A DNA stretch of 64,000 bases from Notospermus geniculatus (taxonomy: Eukaryota; Nemertea; Pilidiophora; Heteronemertea; Lineidae): contig NMRB01000656.1 of assembly GCA_002633025.1 (NCBI GenBank), positions 92,398-156,397 on the forward strand. The letters are read 5' to 3'. How positions within the stretch are numbered: the first letter of the stretch is position 1; the number at the start of each line of letters is the position of its first letter. The notes beneath the pieces are model-generated. The model did not search any database, was not told where the DNA came from, and saw nothing but the letters and a program-made list of their open reading frames with translations. The position numbers and the translations under genes were made by a program. Shown here in pieces: positions 54,417-64,000 of this stretch.

Positions 54417-54804
54417 ACGTGGAGTCCTGTAAGCACTCTTAGATGAGCAGTATGGGTACAAGAAAATGGGTTCATGGTAACCAGAATATTTGTTCTTTGG
54501 GTATGAAATGAATAGGTCCTTAGGTTACAGTAACCCATAACGACCAGTTCTATAGGTCACTTTGGCCCATCTACGATTGTTACCCGTGGGGTTTTGGCAC
54601 CCATGAGCAGCTTTCGGGTCCAGCTGACCTACTTCTAGGTTCATGCTGCCCAATTGGGTCATTTGAACCCATGAGGAAATCAATATTTGTACCCATGGGA
54701 CCGTCGATTTTTTTACAGTACACAGAACGTGATCCCGACGTGCGATTGTCACCAGAGCAACACTGTCCTAATACTTGTTGAATTTCTTTTTTTTTCCTAC
54801 ACAG

Positions 54805-54893
54805 GTGAGGCATCCAACTATGGCAACATAACTCCAATCGTCACACCCATGCTGCTGCGATTGCTTTCAAAATTCATGCAGGCTGAATGTTGA
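54805..54893 (+). CDS. Possible terminal exon (weak)
   Basis: A long T tract and CCTACACAG acceptor precede a 28-codon open stretch (NYGNITPIVTPMLLRLLSKF) ending at TGA. No donor is needed if it is a last exon. No partner exon was found, so this could be chance. Confidence 0.22.
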
Positions 54894-55858
54894 TTACAAA
54901 GTCACGCAAAAGTCGATAGACATGTGACGCAACATCAAAGTCGGATGTAAAACAGTCGGCGATCTGAATCGGATTTCAGGGAGGCAGACGACAATCAACA
55001 TCACGCGAGATTCAATACAACGTGACAGGGAAATTCACGCGAATGCGACGCCACAGAGAAATTCTCAGGATAATGAAATAGACCGAGTAACAATGCGAGA
55101 TTAGCAAACGGATTTATGTGACGTAATTAATCCTCAACGCTAATTACTCTTGGATTAATTAAGCAATATTGGAGACGTTTGTGAGTCTTGTGCCGATACG
55201 TTCCAAGAACCGTTCTTGTTCCGATACCTTCGAATACATGTACGTTCCGATACGTTCCAAGAACGCGAGTGAGAATTTTTTGCACACCGACGAAGGTCAA
55301 ATTGTTCGAGCATGACTCGGCAACACTGAAATCTCAATATTTATGGTTTGATCGTAAAAGGAATCAACCTCGACGGCAGGGCTTCATCTGTACTGGATAA
55401 CCTTACCATATTCCACTGTGCCTTTTCGAAATAAAAATGGTTGAGATAAACTTAAGCACGTAAGTGACAAAATACTGGATCATCTTTCCATAAGTTGCGT
55501 TTAGCGTGTTCGATTACTTCCACCGGCCAGGCATTAGCGCTTTCTCAGACATGCGCATTAGAGGTCAATAAAAGAACGCTGCCGTGGTTAGACACGAGTA
55601 CCTAATGTGTCATGGCGGATGCGCTCTGATTGGCTGATTGTCCGGCATTACACTTTACTCGCCGTAACACACTTTCTGATTGGCTAAGACACGTGTACAA
55701 AATGTAGGGCTACACTATCATGACTCTATGTAGGCCTATATTCATACTCGCGGCAGATTCCGCGGTACAGGCAGGGATTCCCTGAAACAGACAGCTAACG
55801 CCGTCTTTTAGTGATACTTTGAGGATCGCATCAACTGAAACAGTTTCAGAGCGCAGGT

Positions 55859-56115
55859 AATGCCCCCATCACACTGAGCTAGTTCTCAGTACGTTCTTGA
55901 AAATCTTGCCGAACGGGCTCAAACTGTCTGCGAACGGAGTGGACGTACATGTAGTGGCAACTTTTTACAGTCTTTTTACGAACTTCATGGACGGGAAGGG
56001 TGCTCCAGAGCATCGACGCATTATTTGGCCAAGGGTTACACGTTCTAGCCCGTTTTACGATTTTTTAGGACGGGGCAGGACGTTTTGAGAACTACTTCAG
56101 TGTGACAGGCCCTTA
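55859..56115. mobile_element. Family F element, copy 3
   Basis: Full length, head to tail with copy 4. Confidence 0.9.
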
Positions 56116-56379
56116 ATACCCCCATCACACTGAGCTAGTTCTCAGCACGTTCTTGAAAATTTTGCCGAACGGGCTCAAACTGTCTGCGAACGGAGTGGAC
56201 GTAGTGGCAACTTTTTACAGTCTTTTTACGAACTTCCTGGACGGGCTCGGACGGGAAGAGTGTTCCACAACTTTGAGATCACTTATCTGGCCAACTTCAC
56301 ACGTTCTAGCCCGTTTTACGATTTTATTAGGACGGGGCAGGATGATTTGAGAACTGCTCCAGTGTGACAGGCCCTTAAC
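56116..56379. mobile_element. Family F element, copy 4
   Basis: Begins at once after copy 3 with the same TACCCCCATCACACTGAG start; tandem pair ends 85 bases from the plus-strand gene's first exon. Confidence 0.9.
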
Positions 56380-56464
56380 GTATAGTGGGGAGCGGTTGAA
56401 ACTGCGGGAGAAGTTTACACATCTGTATGATGATGAAAATATTTGATGATTGATTTCGTTTCAG

Positions 56465-56574
56465 GCCAATGACTGCAGCGATTATGGCGTCAGTCATTAT
56501 TGCATTCTTCATGGTGTTAACTGCTCTTTGTATCTGTGGGTCGTACATCGACGATAGAAGAGAACTCAGAGAAC
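56465..56574 (+). CDS. Exon 1 of small membrane protein: TM segment
   Basis: Holds the possible start ATG at 56,469 and the transmembrane segment. In the genome a TGA lies in frame just before the acceptor, so either this is the first coding exon after a noncoding one or upstream exons are missed. Phase 1 at the donor. Confidence 0.62.
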
Positions 56575-58312
56575 GTAAGTGTTGGCAATTAGTGAGATTA
56601 CGTAACTTAAAGGGAGACATGCGAAAAATATTGCCCGGCGGGCACAAGTTGTCTGAGTTGAAGCGCCGTCTGTTAATACACGGTGACACTACGCTACATC
56701 ACAGGCCCCTGTAGAGCTACAGTGGAACCTGTCTACATTGAACACTCACGGGGAATTTCAAAAGTGTTCATTGTAAGGAGGTGTTCAATGTACCAAGGGT
56801 CACCGTACTAGGTGATCCTTTACTGTTAGATCTGGCGGGGAATTTCAAAGTGTTCAATGTAGGCAGTTTGTTCAAAGTACAAAGGTGTTCAATGTGGCAG
56901 GTTCCACTGTATTAGTGAGCTCCTTTCCTTTTTCTCTTCTTCTCCCCTCTTTCCTTTTCTTCTCCTCTCTTCTCTTTTGTTCTGTTCTGTTCTGTTCTCC
57001 TCTCCTCTCTTCTTCTTTTCTCTTCCCTGCTTATCAACCAAAAAACACTAGTTTGTAAAAAACACACCCAAGCTCTCGAATTTATGAGCTCGTGGTGTGT
57101 TTTTAGATACGTATTGCGTTTTTTAGATACGGTTGGTTAGAAAAGCGTTCGAAACTCACTGATAGTTCTACAGGCGCCTGTGATATAGCGTAGTGTCACC
57201 GTTTATTAACAGACGGCGCTACAACTCCGACAACTTGTGCCCGCCGGGCAATATTTTTCGCATGTCTCCCTTTAATAGTGTGTAATCAAAGGAAATTTGA
57301 TTTTTTTAATCTGTTTCTTAGTGAGTTCCCAACAATGCAAGTCACACAGAAAAATGGCCGCACTGAAAAACGTTACACCAGGGGAATAAGAAATAAAAGC
57401 GGAAAATAAGAAGTGGGAAATTTTGGCATTTTCCACCAATTTTTCAATTTCTCAAATTGGGGTAAAAGTTTTTCCCATTTTGAGAAATATCGCTTGAAAA
57501 AAGGAAAATTTTTCAAGATGGGGAAAAATATTTATCCCAATTTGAGAAATTGAAAAATTCGCGCAAATACCAAAAGTACAAAATTTCTTACTTCTTACAT
57601 GTATTTTCCACTTTTATTTCTTACTCCCTTACCTATTTTACCTATTGTTGAACGAGGGATTAGGATAAATGGTTATAGAGTCCATGACCATTCGGATGTT
57701 ACCTTACAAAAGCTCACTAAGGAGTTGCATCCCTACATGTAGGATGCCATTCCTTTCCTACCTCTGAGCAGACCTTGTGCATGTCAAGCCACATTACATG
57801 AAGGGTTTCCAGTATATCACGATAGCATTTTTCTTGCTTTTTTCAGTTGAAGAGATTGCAGAACGTGCCCTACGAAAACGTGAGAGGCGGCTAGAATTCG
57901 AAAGAGGCGTCCATCACAATGGAAATGTTCAAAATGGCGGCAGCCAGATTTTCAGTATTACGAATGAACATAGAAAGTCCTACAATAAAAGTTACAGTCT
58001 TGGAAATATTCACACTGCAGCTTCGAAAAAAGTGAAACGTTTTCAGAGTGAGTCATTTATTTTTATAAATCCTGAGAATAACAGCAAGACATCCCAGAAG
58101 TGAATGAGTGAATTATGGATTAGTAGTTATAATAAAGAAACTAGTACATGTATGTAACAGCAGTCTAATGAGTTCGCCATACATATGTATGTTTATCATG
58201 CACCATTCCATCTTCAGGTTACCGAAAGAACAAAATGATGCAGGCAAAGCTGGCGCGGAAGAATCTGAAACAGGCACAAGCGAATGGTGCACAAGCGGCG
58301 AACGTCACGTGA
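56465..58312 (+). CDS. Small single-pass membrane protein, 133 residues (3 exons)
   Basis: Three plus-strand exons (56,465-56,574; 57,847-58,047; 58,218-58,312) join in phase with consensus sites (GTTTCAG/GAAC|GTAAGT; TTTTTCAG/CAGA|GTGAGT; ATCTTCAG) and end at TGA. The first ATG in exon 1 is at 56,469; from it the product has a hydrophobic segment at residues ~7-26 (MASVIIAFFMVLTALCICGS), then DDRRELRELEEIAERALRK, a charged helical stretch, and a Lys/Arg/Gln-rich C-terminus ending AQAANVT. If more exons lie upstream the helix would follow an ectodomain not seen here. The basic side suggests a cytosolic tail. I do not recognise the family. Confidence 0.66.
56607..57274. mobile_element. Fold-back element in intron 1 of the small membrane-protein gene, with nested element
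   Basis: Arms of ~110 bases begin TTAAAGGGAGACATGCGAAA and pair with 57,165-57,274. Between them 56,719-56,913 is a second element with ends ACAGTGGAACCTG and CAGGTTCCACTGT, then a CT-rich run (56,928-57,032). Confidence 0.88.
57381..57630. mobile_element. Fold-back family B element, copy 6
   Basis: Full-length hairpin in intron 1 of the membrane-protein gene, with a CTTACATGT insertion in the right arm. Confidence 0.9.
57847..58047 (+). CDS. Exon 2 of small membrane protein: charged juxtamembrane region
   Basis: Sixty-six whole codons. Begins EEIAERALRKRERRLEFER, a likely amphipathic helix, then a polar region with NKSYSLGNIHTAASKKVKRF. Strong polypyrimidine acceptor and GTGAGT donor. Confidence 0.65.
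58218..58312 (+). CDS. Exon 3 of small membrane protein: basic C-terminus and stop
   Basis: Thirty residues rich in Lys, Gln, Ala and Asn (KNKMMQAKLARKNLKQAQAN) followed by TGA. Phase matches exon 2. Confidence 0.63.
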
Positions 58313-58916
58313 CAATTAGAGAACGGCTTCCCATTGGCCGAGTCGTCGTCCATGCCGAGCATGCCATGGCGGAATGGAGCACATGTATATTTACCTCATT
58401 AGTGTAGAGAACATTCTAAGATAACGTGTATCTCATCTTCGAGCGCACAATTTGACTGTGAATTTGCCAGTATCAGTTATTTTTTTCGGGGGGGAGGGGC
58501 TTCATATTCTTCAACCGGCTACGAATTCCGTATTCACCATCGAACACAAAAATCTTGTGTTCGACGAAACTTGCCGTCCGTCGGTGATCCCGGCCGTTCC
58601 GCACCACCTTGTCTTTAGGGTGGTTGTTTCCAGCCAGAATCTTTTCTGGCTGGTCATCAGGGGACAAGTTTGCAGGATTGGTTCAGGCGTTTGATCAGCA
58701 CCTCCACCTCCACAATTTGCTGTGGCTCTAACTTCCCGTCTCCTAAAATATCTGTTGATTCGGGAATGCGAATTATTTTGAGGACTTGTTTGTAAACTAC
58801 ATGCTCCCAGCTAATGCTATGTAGCCTACACATTTTCGCCAACTGCTAAGCGACATACGATAACACGGGTGAGCAATAGGCCCCTTCTCCAAGGAGAGAC
58901 GGTAGAGCATCCTTTA

Positions 58917-59076
58917 TAGGAGCAGTCAGCCACGCGTATTGCCAAAAGATGGCAGCAAAGTTCTAGCGGACCAATACACAGGAAAATCCACGTGATTGGT
59001 GCTCGATCAAGAATGAATGGGTCTGCTATATGCATTGAATTGGGGCGTAGTGACACCTATTGGTCAACTCACTGAC
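58917..59076. repeat. Dispersed repeat family H, copy 3
   Basis: TATAGGAGCAGTCAGCC to ACTGACAGATCCCAT; same internal order as the other two copies. Confidence 0.88.
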
Positions 59077-59212
59077 AGATCCCATTGTCACGATTTTGAT
59101 GACAAATATATCTTTGTTCTTTACTTCATTTGGATTAGTGTTGAAAACGTCTGTAATTATTGTACATAGACTACGGCATGTACATTGTACACATGCTGTG
59201 ATGACCGTAAAA

Positions 59213-59325
59213 CTGATTCAAACTTCATTACTGACCAATCTGTGAAAGGAAAATGTATTATGTTGGTTCAAAACAAGCATTTTCCGTCGTCTGTGTACTG
59301 ATAGGCCAGGAACATGAACTGGCCT
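59213..59325. repeat. Degenerate family I element
   Basis: AAACTTCATTACTGACC, GGAAAATGTATTATG and GCATTTTCCG recall family I, with both ends worn. Confidence 0.55.
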
Positions 59326-59329
59326 AATG

Positions 59330-59576
59330 CCCCAATCACACTGAGCTAGTTATAGTAGCCTACGTTCTTGAAAATCTTGCCAATCTTGCCAAGCTGGTGC
59401 GAACGGAGTGGCAACTTTTTACAGTCTTTTTACGAACTTCATGGACGGCCTCGGACGGGAAGGGTGCTCCAGCACTTCGAGACATTATTTGGCCAACATT
59501 ACACGTTCTAGCCCGTTTTACCATTTTTTGGGGTGGGGCAGCAGGACGTTTTGAGAACTACTTCAGTGTGACAGTA
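59330..59576. mobile_element. Family F element, copy 5
   Basis: CCCCAATCACACTGAGCTAG to CTTCAGTGTGACAG. A left-end fragment in reverse follows at 59,735-59,793, after a family E copy. Confidence 0.87.
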
Positions 59577-59584
59577 TACCTTAT

Positions 59585-59730
59585 GACTGCTGTTGCATAG
59601 AAATGAGCTAGGCCTACTCACTCTACATTTTTCACTCCTCATTTTCCTTTCAAAATCAAAATCGGAAAATGAATGCCTGCATGAACAAGTGAACATGCAG
59701 TTGATGAAGAACGCAAATTCATTCATTCCC
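59585..59730. mobile_element. Family E element, copy 12
   Basis: CTGCTGTTGCATAGAAATGA start and ATTTTCCTTTCAAAATC core; right end truncated by a family F fragment. Confidence 0.78.
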
Positions 59731-60216
59731 GTCCGAGGCCGTCCATGAGCCCGTTCGGCAACATTTTCAAGAACGTACTCACTGAGAACTAGCTCCCTTG
59801 ATTTTCAGCTAATTTCCCTATATATTGCTGACTTCAAGTATCTGTATATACTGTAAATGTAGAATACTGATGTATATCATGTAAATATTATACATGTATA
59901 TAAACCTGTAATTTTGCGTTCTCTTGTTTGGTTATTTCTCGCGACGATTTTCACTGTTTTTACTCTAGACTCCGATCAATTTTGTCATGGATTGAAACGT
60001 TTTGACATGTTTGATGTCCAGGCGATAAAAGATTTGTGCACAAACGCATCAATTTACCTCGGGTATATATAGATACGGATCGATTGGACAGCCACCCCTC
60101 GTCAGAAACACGGCGTCTGAATTACAGAGCGGGTTTGAATTGGCTGTCATACTGTCACAATGTTCNTGTTCAAAATTCTATCCGTATACGTATGGATAAC
60201 TGATAAGTTGCTGATT

Positions 60217-60465
60217 TCCAACACAATACATTTACCAGTTACTCAAGCACAACCTTGGAGTGTTTGCTTTAGGCTGTTCAAGTGACCCGAACATCATTAG
60301 ATAATTGAGACATGGATTACATGTATTTACCACTGACTTGTGCACATTTCCAAGCTTGGCACTTTGCCCATGTTGAAGTTAAGGTGAATCATACTTTAGT
60401 GGTACGCACACATTTTCAAGCTTGGTACTTTGCCCATATTGAAGTTAGGGTGAATCATACTTTAG
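60217..60465. mobile_element. Family A element, copy 10, with extra terminal repeat
   Basis: Left end missing, right terminus present twice in tandem (ending 60,399 and 60,465). Confidence 0.85.
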
Positions 60466-60771
60466 TTCATTTCTGCGTAACAGCAGACTCTTTCAAAGGA
60501 CAAAGAAACCAACTCGATTACTCTCAACCTGTTTATTCAGAGGTAAACAACCCTACACCTCTGCTACATCAAATGTTGGACTCTGCTTTATGCAGATTTC
60601 ACTATTGGATTGTTGAGTGCAGACATCTTATCCGACAGTTCCTTTCCTGTCAGGCACTCTCCCTCGAAGCAGTACTGAAATAGACATGTAAAGGTGCAAA
60701 GTAGGAGGCTGGTGTAACAGTAGACAGTGTCCCACTGTAAAAAGTGTTTTTTAACTGCCATGTTCTAAAAT

Positions 60772-60922
60772 TAGGGAAGTTTAGAAATCAAACGATAAAC
60801 GTAAACTGTACGACAGCGTTATTTTCATACTACACATTAACCAGATTTTATATTGCATTTTCGGTGCAAAAGTAACGTTGTCGTTAACGTTTACGTTTAT
60901 CGTTTGATTTCTTAACTTCCCT
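60772..60922. mobile_element. Fold-back family D element, copy 5
   Basis: Complete hairpin with ends TAGGGAAGTTTAGAAATC and inverse. Confidence 0.92.
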
Positions 60923-61061
60923 TTTCTGTTAGTAGGAACGTCGCGGCCATTTCTACATATAGGTTGAAGTGCCCTTTTCAAAAAGTCTGCACTGTGCCCA
61001 TCTGAAATCGCAGAAATAACCCTGAACCCAGGCCTGTAGAATGGACAAGAGTGTTACTTAC

Positions 61062-61175
61062 CCCGCCGTTGCATTTATAGCCAGTGACGAATTTCACACC
61101 GCCAAGATATTGCCTCGGCCAACCATAGTCTGGATCAATTATCCTCAGGCATTCTCCCTGGCCGAATTTGCAAGC
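61062..61175 (-). CDS. Metalloprotease exon d: Cys-containing region
   Basis: Thirty-eight residues with three Cys (ACKFGQGECLRIIDPDYGW ... YKCNGG). Strong acceptor TTTCTTTTCCAACAG and donor GGG|GTAAGT in phase with exon c. The next exon was not found to the left. Confidence 0.72.
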
Positions 61176-63613
61176 CTGTTGGAAAAGAAAGGGAAATAAG
61201 TCCGGGGTAAAAATTCTGAGCCGCAGCATCGAGTTAAAAGCCGGCGAGTGATCCACCAGCGCGTGTAAGTGGTGCGTTTTTCATTTTATTTTTAAAAAGC
61301 GCTACTAGACTGCAGCCATATGCATGAAACATCCTAAGTGTAAAATTTCCCTTAAACTATTGTTCCAAACAAAAGATAAGGGAAATTTTACACTTAAGAT
61401 GTTTTATGCATAGGGCCCCAGGTTGTTCAAAACACGTTATCTGTAACGTGGTGTTACTGCGGTACTCTAAAATCATTAGGTAACTGCAACATGGATTATT
61501 TCCACTGATCTGTGCACATTTTCAAACTTGGCACTTTGCCCATGTTGAAGTTAGGCGAATCATACTTTGGTGTACGCACATTTTCAAGCTTGGCACTTTG
61601 CCCATGTTGAAGTTAGGTGAATCATACTTTAGTGTAGCACATTTTCAAGCTTGGCACTTTGCCCATGTTGAAGTTAGGTAAATCATACTTTGGTGTACAC
61701 ACATTTTCAAGCTTGGCACTTTGCCCATGTTGAAGTTAGGGTGAATCATACTTTACTGCCAATCATCAAACGCAAAAAATACAATTATAAGCACGTTTCT
61801 CGTGTGTCACTGCCGCCATGACTGTACACTTACCGGAGGGTCAGCAACCGTTTTATACTCGATAGCCTCGGAGCTCTTTTCCTTGAAAGCATTACACAGA
61901 TCCTCCCTAGTGAGTGGAATGATGTTGTCCCCAAAAGTACCAGATGCCCACTGATTCAGCGGAATCCCTGGGTTTTCAACAGTCTCTAAAACTTTGCTCT
62001 TGTCAGAACTGAAAGTGAGATATAACACACATTGTAAGATACTTCGAAGGCTCACCACATTGTCCGGCTTGCGGTGTGATTTTCGGCTGCGGCGATTTTA
62101 TGGGGCAGCGTGTGGAAAATTACTAAAGACCGACATGTACTGCCGAACGCAGCGGGAAATGCAGAAGTGTGAACTGAGGCCTAAAGCCTGCCGCACACTG
62201 GAGCTATCTGCTGAGCAAAAAGTCATTCGAGACCGTTTGCTCAGCAGAGCTCATCGAAAAATACGCGCACACGCGAGCTTTCTGCCTCGCGAGGCAAAAA
62301 ACTCACCGAAATTACGCGCACATGCGAGCTATCTGCTGAGCAAACGGTCTCGAATGACTTTTTGCTCAGCAGAAGCTCCAGTGTGCGGCAGACTTAAAGG
62401 CGTTGCTCCACGTGACAGTTTTCTGTCGAAAGTTTGCTGTCAGATAGTAAATGTCCAAAGACTATCCCGTGGAAGTTGTTCAGCTAGTGACTGTATGACA
62501 GCAATTATTGCTGTCATACAGTCACTACATGTAGCTGAACAACTTCCACGGGATAGTCATTAAACAGTTACTATCTGACAGTTACTAGTGACTGTATGAC
62601 AGCAATTATTGCTGTCTGAGAGCAATAATTGACTATCTGACAGCAAACTTTCGATAGAAAACTGTCACGTGGAGCAGCGCCTTTAGGCCAATTCTGTGTG
62701 CGCCTACCCTTAGCGGTTCTTCTTACCTCATGATGATCTTTAGGTTGCGCTGACTACACTCACACCATGTGTCAGCACTGCCAGCCATTACGGACTTCAG
62801 ATTTTTATCCTTACAACGCATGTCATCATACGGGTACGTGCCCTCTAATTGGGGACGGCTCTCCAGCTTACGTAACAGTTGATTTCCCTGGTCGATTAGT
62901 CCAATGCTTCGGGTGAAAAGGACAATACATGTATTATGCCGGTAAAGTCCGGCAACATCTACATGTACATGTAACTTCGACCCAATGGAATGCGGAAGTC
63001 ATGTAATGTGACAGAGCTTTGCGGTTTTTGATCATGCCTGTCGACCATTTGTGGTCATTTCCCGGTTGTTCGCGCTGTGCACCGGTTATTCAAGAGCAGC
63101 GTGTGATTAAAGGTCCGTAGAAAATCCAATTATCAATCCCAACTTCCGCATTCCATTGGGTCGTAGTTAGATGTTGCTGGACTTTAGTACACGGTCCAAT
63201 TTATAAGTAATAAAATATCTGTACTAAAAACTTGATTAATGTGTACAACGGTAAATTTTCTATTACAAAAAATTATTACCATAATACCACCTGTCCTATT
63301 TTTTTAGTGCTAAATAAAATATTTGGACTGAAATCGAACGGCGTAAAGTAAAGTCCGGCAACATCTAAGCGCGACCCAATGGAATGCGGAAGTCATGTAA
63401 TGTCCTAACTTCCGCATTCCATTGGGTCGCGCTTAGATGTTGCCGGACTTTACATGTACATGTACATGTACACTGGTCTGTCTGGTCTGTCTGCTACTTA
63501 CACATGTCCAAGCTCGTGAGAAACAAGTCTTGTGTTGCCTAAATTCAGACGTGGACCTTCTTTGATGGCGGCGCAGTGCCAGTCTGAGCCAAGGGTATCA
63601 GTTAAACCACGTC
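61062..63613 (-). CDS. M12B/reprolysin-like zinc metalloprotease (4 exons seen, partial at both ends)
   Basis: Exons 63,502-63,613, 62,727-62,906, 61,834-62,008 and 61,062-61,175 join in phase. The splice between the first two completes HELGHVIGLID: two His ligands, catalytic Glu, Gly and an Asp where most metzincins have the third His. CKDKNLKSVMAG follows, with the Met of the Met-turn, then WCECSQRN, resembling the S-x-C-S segment that ends reprolysin catalytic domains. The last two exons encode a Cys-containing region I cannot name. Family enzymes are usually secreted or membrane-bound proteases of extracellular substrates. The prodomain and signal peptide would be beyond the right edge. 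Confidence 0.78.
61314..61421. mobile_element. Short fold-back element related to the inner hairpin at 43,688
   Basis: CATATGCATGAAACATCCTA / AAGATGTTTTATGCATA arms around AACTATTGTTCCAAAC. Confidence 0.87.
61467..61755. repeat. Tandem array of the family A terminus (4 copies)
   Basis: Unit of ~66 bases: CACATTTTCAAGCTTGGCAC, then TTTGCCCATGTTGAAGTTAG and GAATCATACTTT. Lies in the intron between metalloprotease exons c and d. Confidence 0.92.
61834..62008 (-). CDS. Metalloprotease exon c: post-catalytic region
   Basis: Fifty-eight residues (NQWASGTFGDNIIPLTRED, then LCNAFKEKSSEA). One Cys. No domain recognised. Acceptor CACTTTCAG, donor CCG|GTAAGT, ends phase 0. Confidence 0.7.
62181..62395. 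mobile_element. Fold-back element, AAAGCCTGCCGCACACTGG ends
   Basis: Arms include GAGCAAAAAGTCATTCGAGA and inverse; centre has CACGCGAGCTTTCTGCCTCG. Abuts family M copy 2. Confidence 0.88.
62394..62686. mobile_element. Fold-back family M element, copy 2
   Basis: Ends GGCGTTGCTCCACGTGACAG and inverse; inside, CAGCAATTATTGCTG palindromes and GACTATCCCGTGGAAGTTG occur in both orientations. Ends 40 bases from exon b. Confidence 0.9.
62727..62906 (-). CDS. Metalloprotease exon b: third ligand and Met-turn
   Basis: Starts IGLIDQGNQLL, supplying the Asp of HExxHxxGxxD, and includes SVMAG (Met-turn) and the Cys pair WCECSQ. Acceptor TTTTCACCCGAAG, donor ATGAG|GTAAGA. Confidence 0.8.
62943..63188. 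mobile_element. Fold-back family L element, copy 2
   Basis: Ends TAAAGTCCGGCAACATCTA and inverse, same interior as 44,116 (GACAGAGCTTTGCGGTTT). Confidence 0.92.
63347..63453. mobile_element. Fold-back family L, short perfect hairpin
   Basis: Only the two ~50-base termini, joined directly; an internal-deletion form. Followed by an ACATGT microsatellite and then exon a. Confidence 0.92.
63502..63613 (-). CDS. Metalloprotease exon a: substrate-cleft strand and zinc motif
   Basis: RGLTDTLGSDWHCAAI resembles the G-x-A strand region preceding the active site; the exon ends LVSHELGHV with the valine codon split. Acceptor TATAATTTAG, donor CATGT|GTAAGT. Confidence 0.8.
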
Positions 63614-63638
63614 CTAAATTATAGAGCAGAAGGTTGTT

Positions 63639-64000
63639 TAAAGCCTCGGTTATGTCGCCCTACGCTGTGATAGAAATAGCGTCAACTAGTTGCCACTGAT
63701 AACTTATGTCGCCACCGACTAGAAAAATACCGATCGGTCGCAACTACCTGGAACTAGTTTATCGCCGTCTTTTGAGTGCTTATGTCGACACAGATTTCTT
63801 TTGATTTTAAGTAAGTTGAACATGTGCGACTTTCAGGATCTGGATATTTTTAGTTTGCAACTAGTTGGCAACCAGTTACTCGCTGACGCCCGAGAGCTTA
63901 TGTCACCTTGTAGTTGTGACTAATTAGTTCCAACTACGCGCCGATTATCAGTTGCCAACTAGTTCTGACTGTACGTAAGGGCGACATAAACGAGGCTTTA
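63639..64000. mobile_element. Fold-back element reaching the right window edge
   Basis: Ends TAAAGCCTCGGTTATGTCGC and GCGACATAAACGAGGCTTTA; inner CAACTAGTTGCCA motifs recur in both orientations. Starts 26 bases upstream of metalloprotease exon a. Confidence 0.9.

Larger units (their letters stand above)
39849..56464. other. Intergenic region dominated by fold-back elements
   Basis: Between the start of the giant gene and the next plus-strand gene no exon chain was found. It would contain the giant gene's promoter and any noncoding first exon, but I recognise no core promoter motif. Stretches without listed repeats (39,900-41,640; 42,860-43,590; 45,810-46,660; 49,350-50,280; 51,050-51,950; 52,800-54,240; 54,900-55,850) show only AT-rich or unpatterned sequence. 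Confidence 0.7.
58313..61061. other. Intergenic stretch between membrane-protein gene and metalloprotease gene
   Basis: Would hold the 3' ends of both converging genes. 58,450-58,850 is open on the minus strand in two frames without recognised homology. Families H, I, F, E, A and D copies are listed. No clear polyadenylation arrangement was identified. Confidence 0.6.

Noticed and set aside
62041-62563. 189-codon plus-strand frame
   Set aside because: Runs through two fold-back transposons and is antisense to the metalloprotease gene.

Overview
The window is intron-rich animal DNA. Short exons with consensus splice sites sit between long introns packed with hairpin-forming (fold-back) transposable elements. 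Muscle-type Ig/Fn3 domains, tRNA-derived SINEs, frequent ACATGTA and TAGGCCTAC words and dense MITEs suggest a marine invertebrate, perhaps a deuterostome such as an echinoderm, hemichordate or amphioxus. The sequence alone does not settle the species.

About 62% of the window (1-39,848, minus strand) is one giant gene. I could chain 31 coding exons, each with an AG acceptor and a GT donor and with reading phase agreeing at every junction, into about 2,245 residues. The gene runs off the left edge. Domain order is: N-terminal transmembrane segment, Ig, acidic linker, Ig, Ig, SH3, Ser-rich linker, SH3, RhoGEF (DH), PH, eight Ig domains, then three Fn3 domains, the third cut by the window edge. 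DH-PH with many I-set Ig and Fn3 domains marks the obscurin/UNC-89 family of giant sarcomeric scaffolds. A signal-anchor helix at the N-terminus and two SH3 domains ahead of the DH are unusual for that family. A run of N (15,862-16,359) lies in the intron between the second SH3 and the DH; the flanking exons join in phase without it.

From 39,849 to about 56,460 no convincing gene is seen (one weak terminal-exon candidate at 54,805-54,893). The stretch is filled with fold-back elements, many nested in each other. On the plus strand, 56,465-58,312 holds three phase-compatible exons of a small (133-residue) single-pass membrane protein with a basic, charged tail. On the minus strand, 61,062-63,613 holds four exons of a metzincin-type (M12B/reprolysin-like) zinc metalloprotease with HExxHxxGxxD and a Met-turn. 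Both its ends lie outside the recognised exons, and its N-terminal part is beyond the right edge.

The repeats fall into at least a dozen fold-back families (called A-M below), each recognised by terminal inverted repeats shared between copies, plus several minisatellites, two full tRNA-derived SINEs, a SINE fragment and a relic of a LINE reverse transcriptase. The most interesting repeat is a 36-bp array at the DH exon whose unit is a copy of the exon end plus its 5' splice site.
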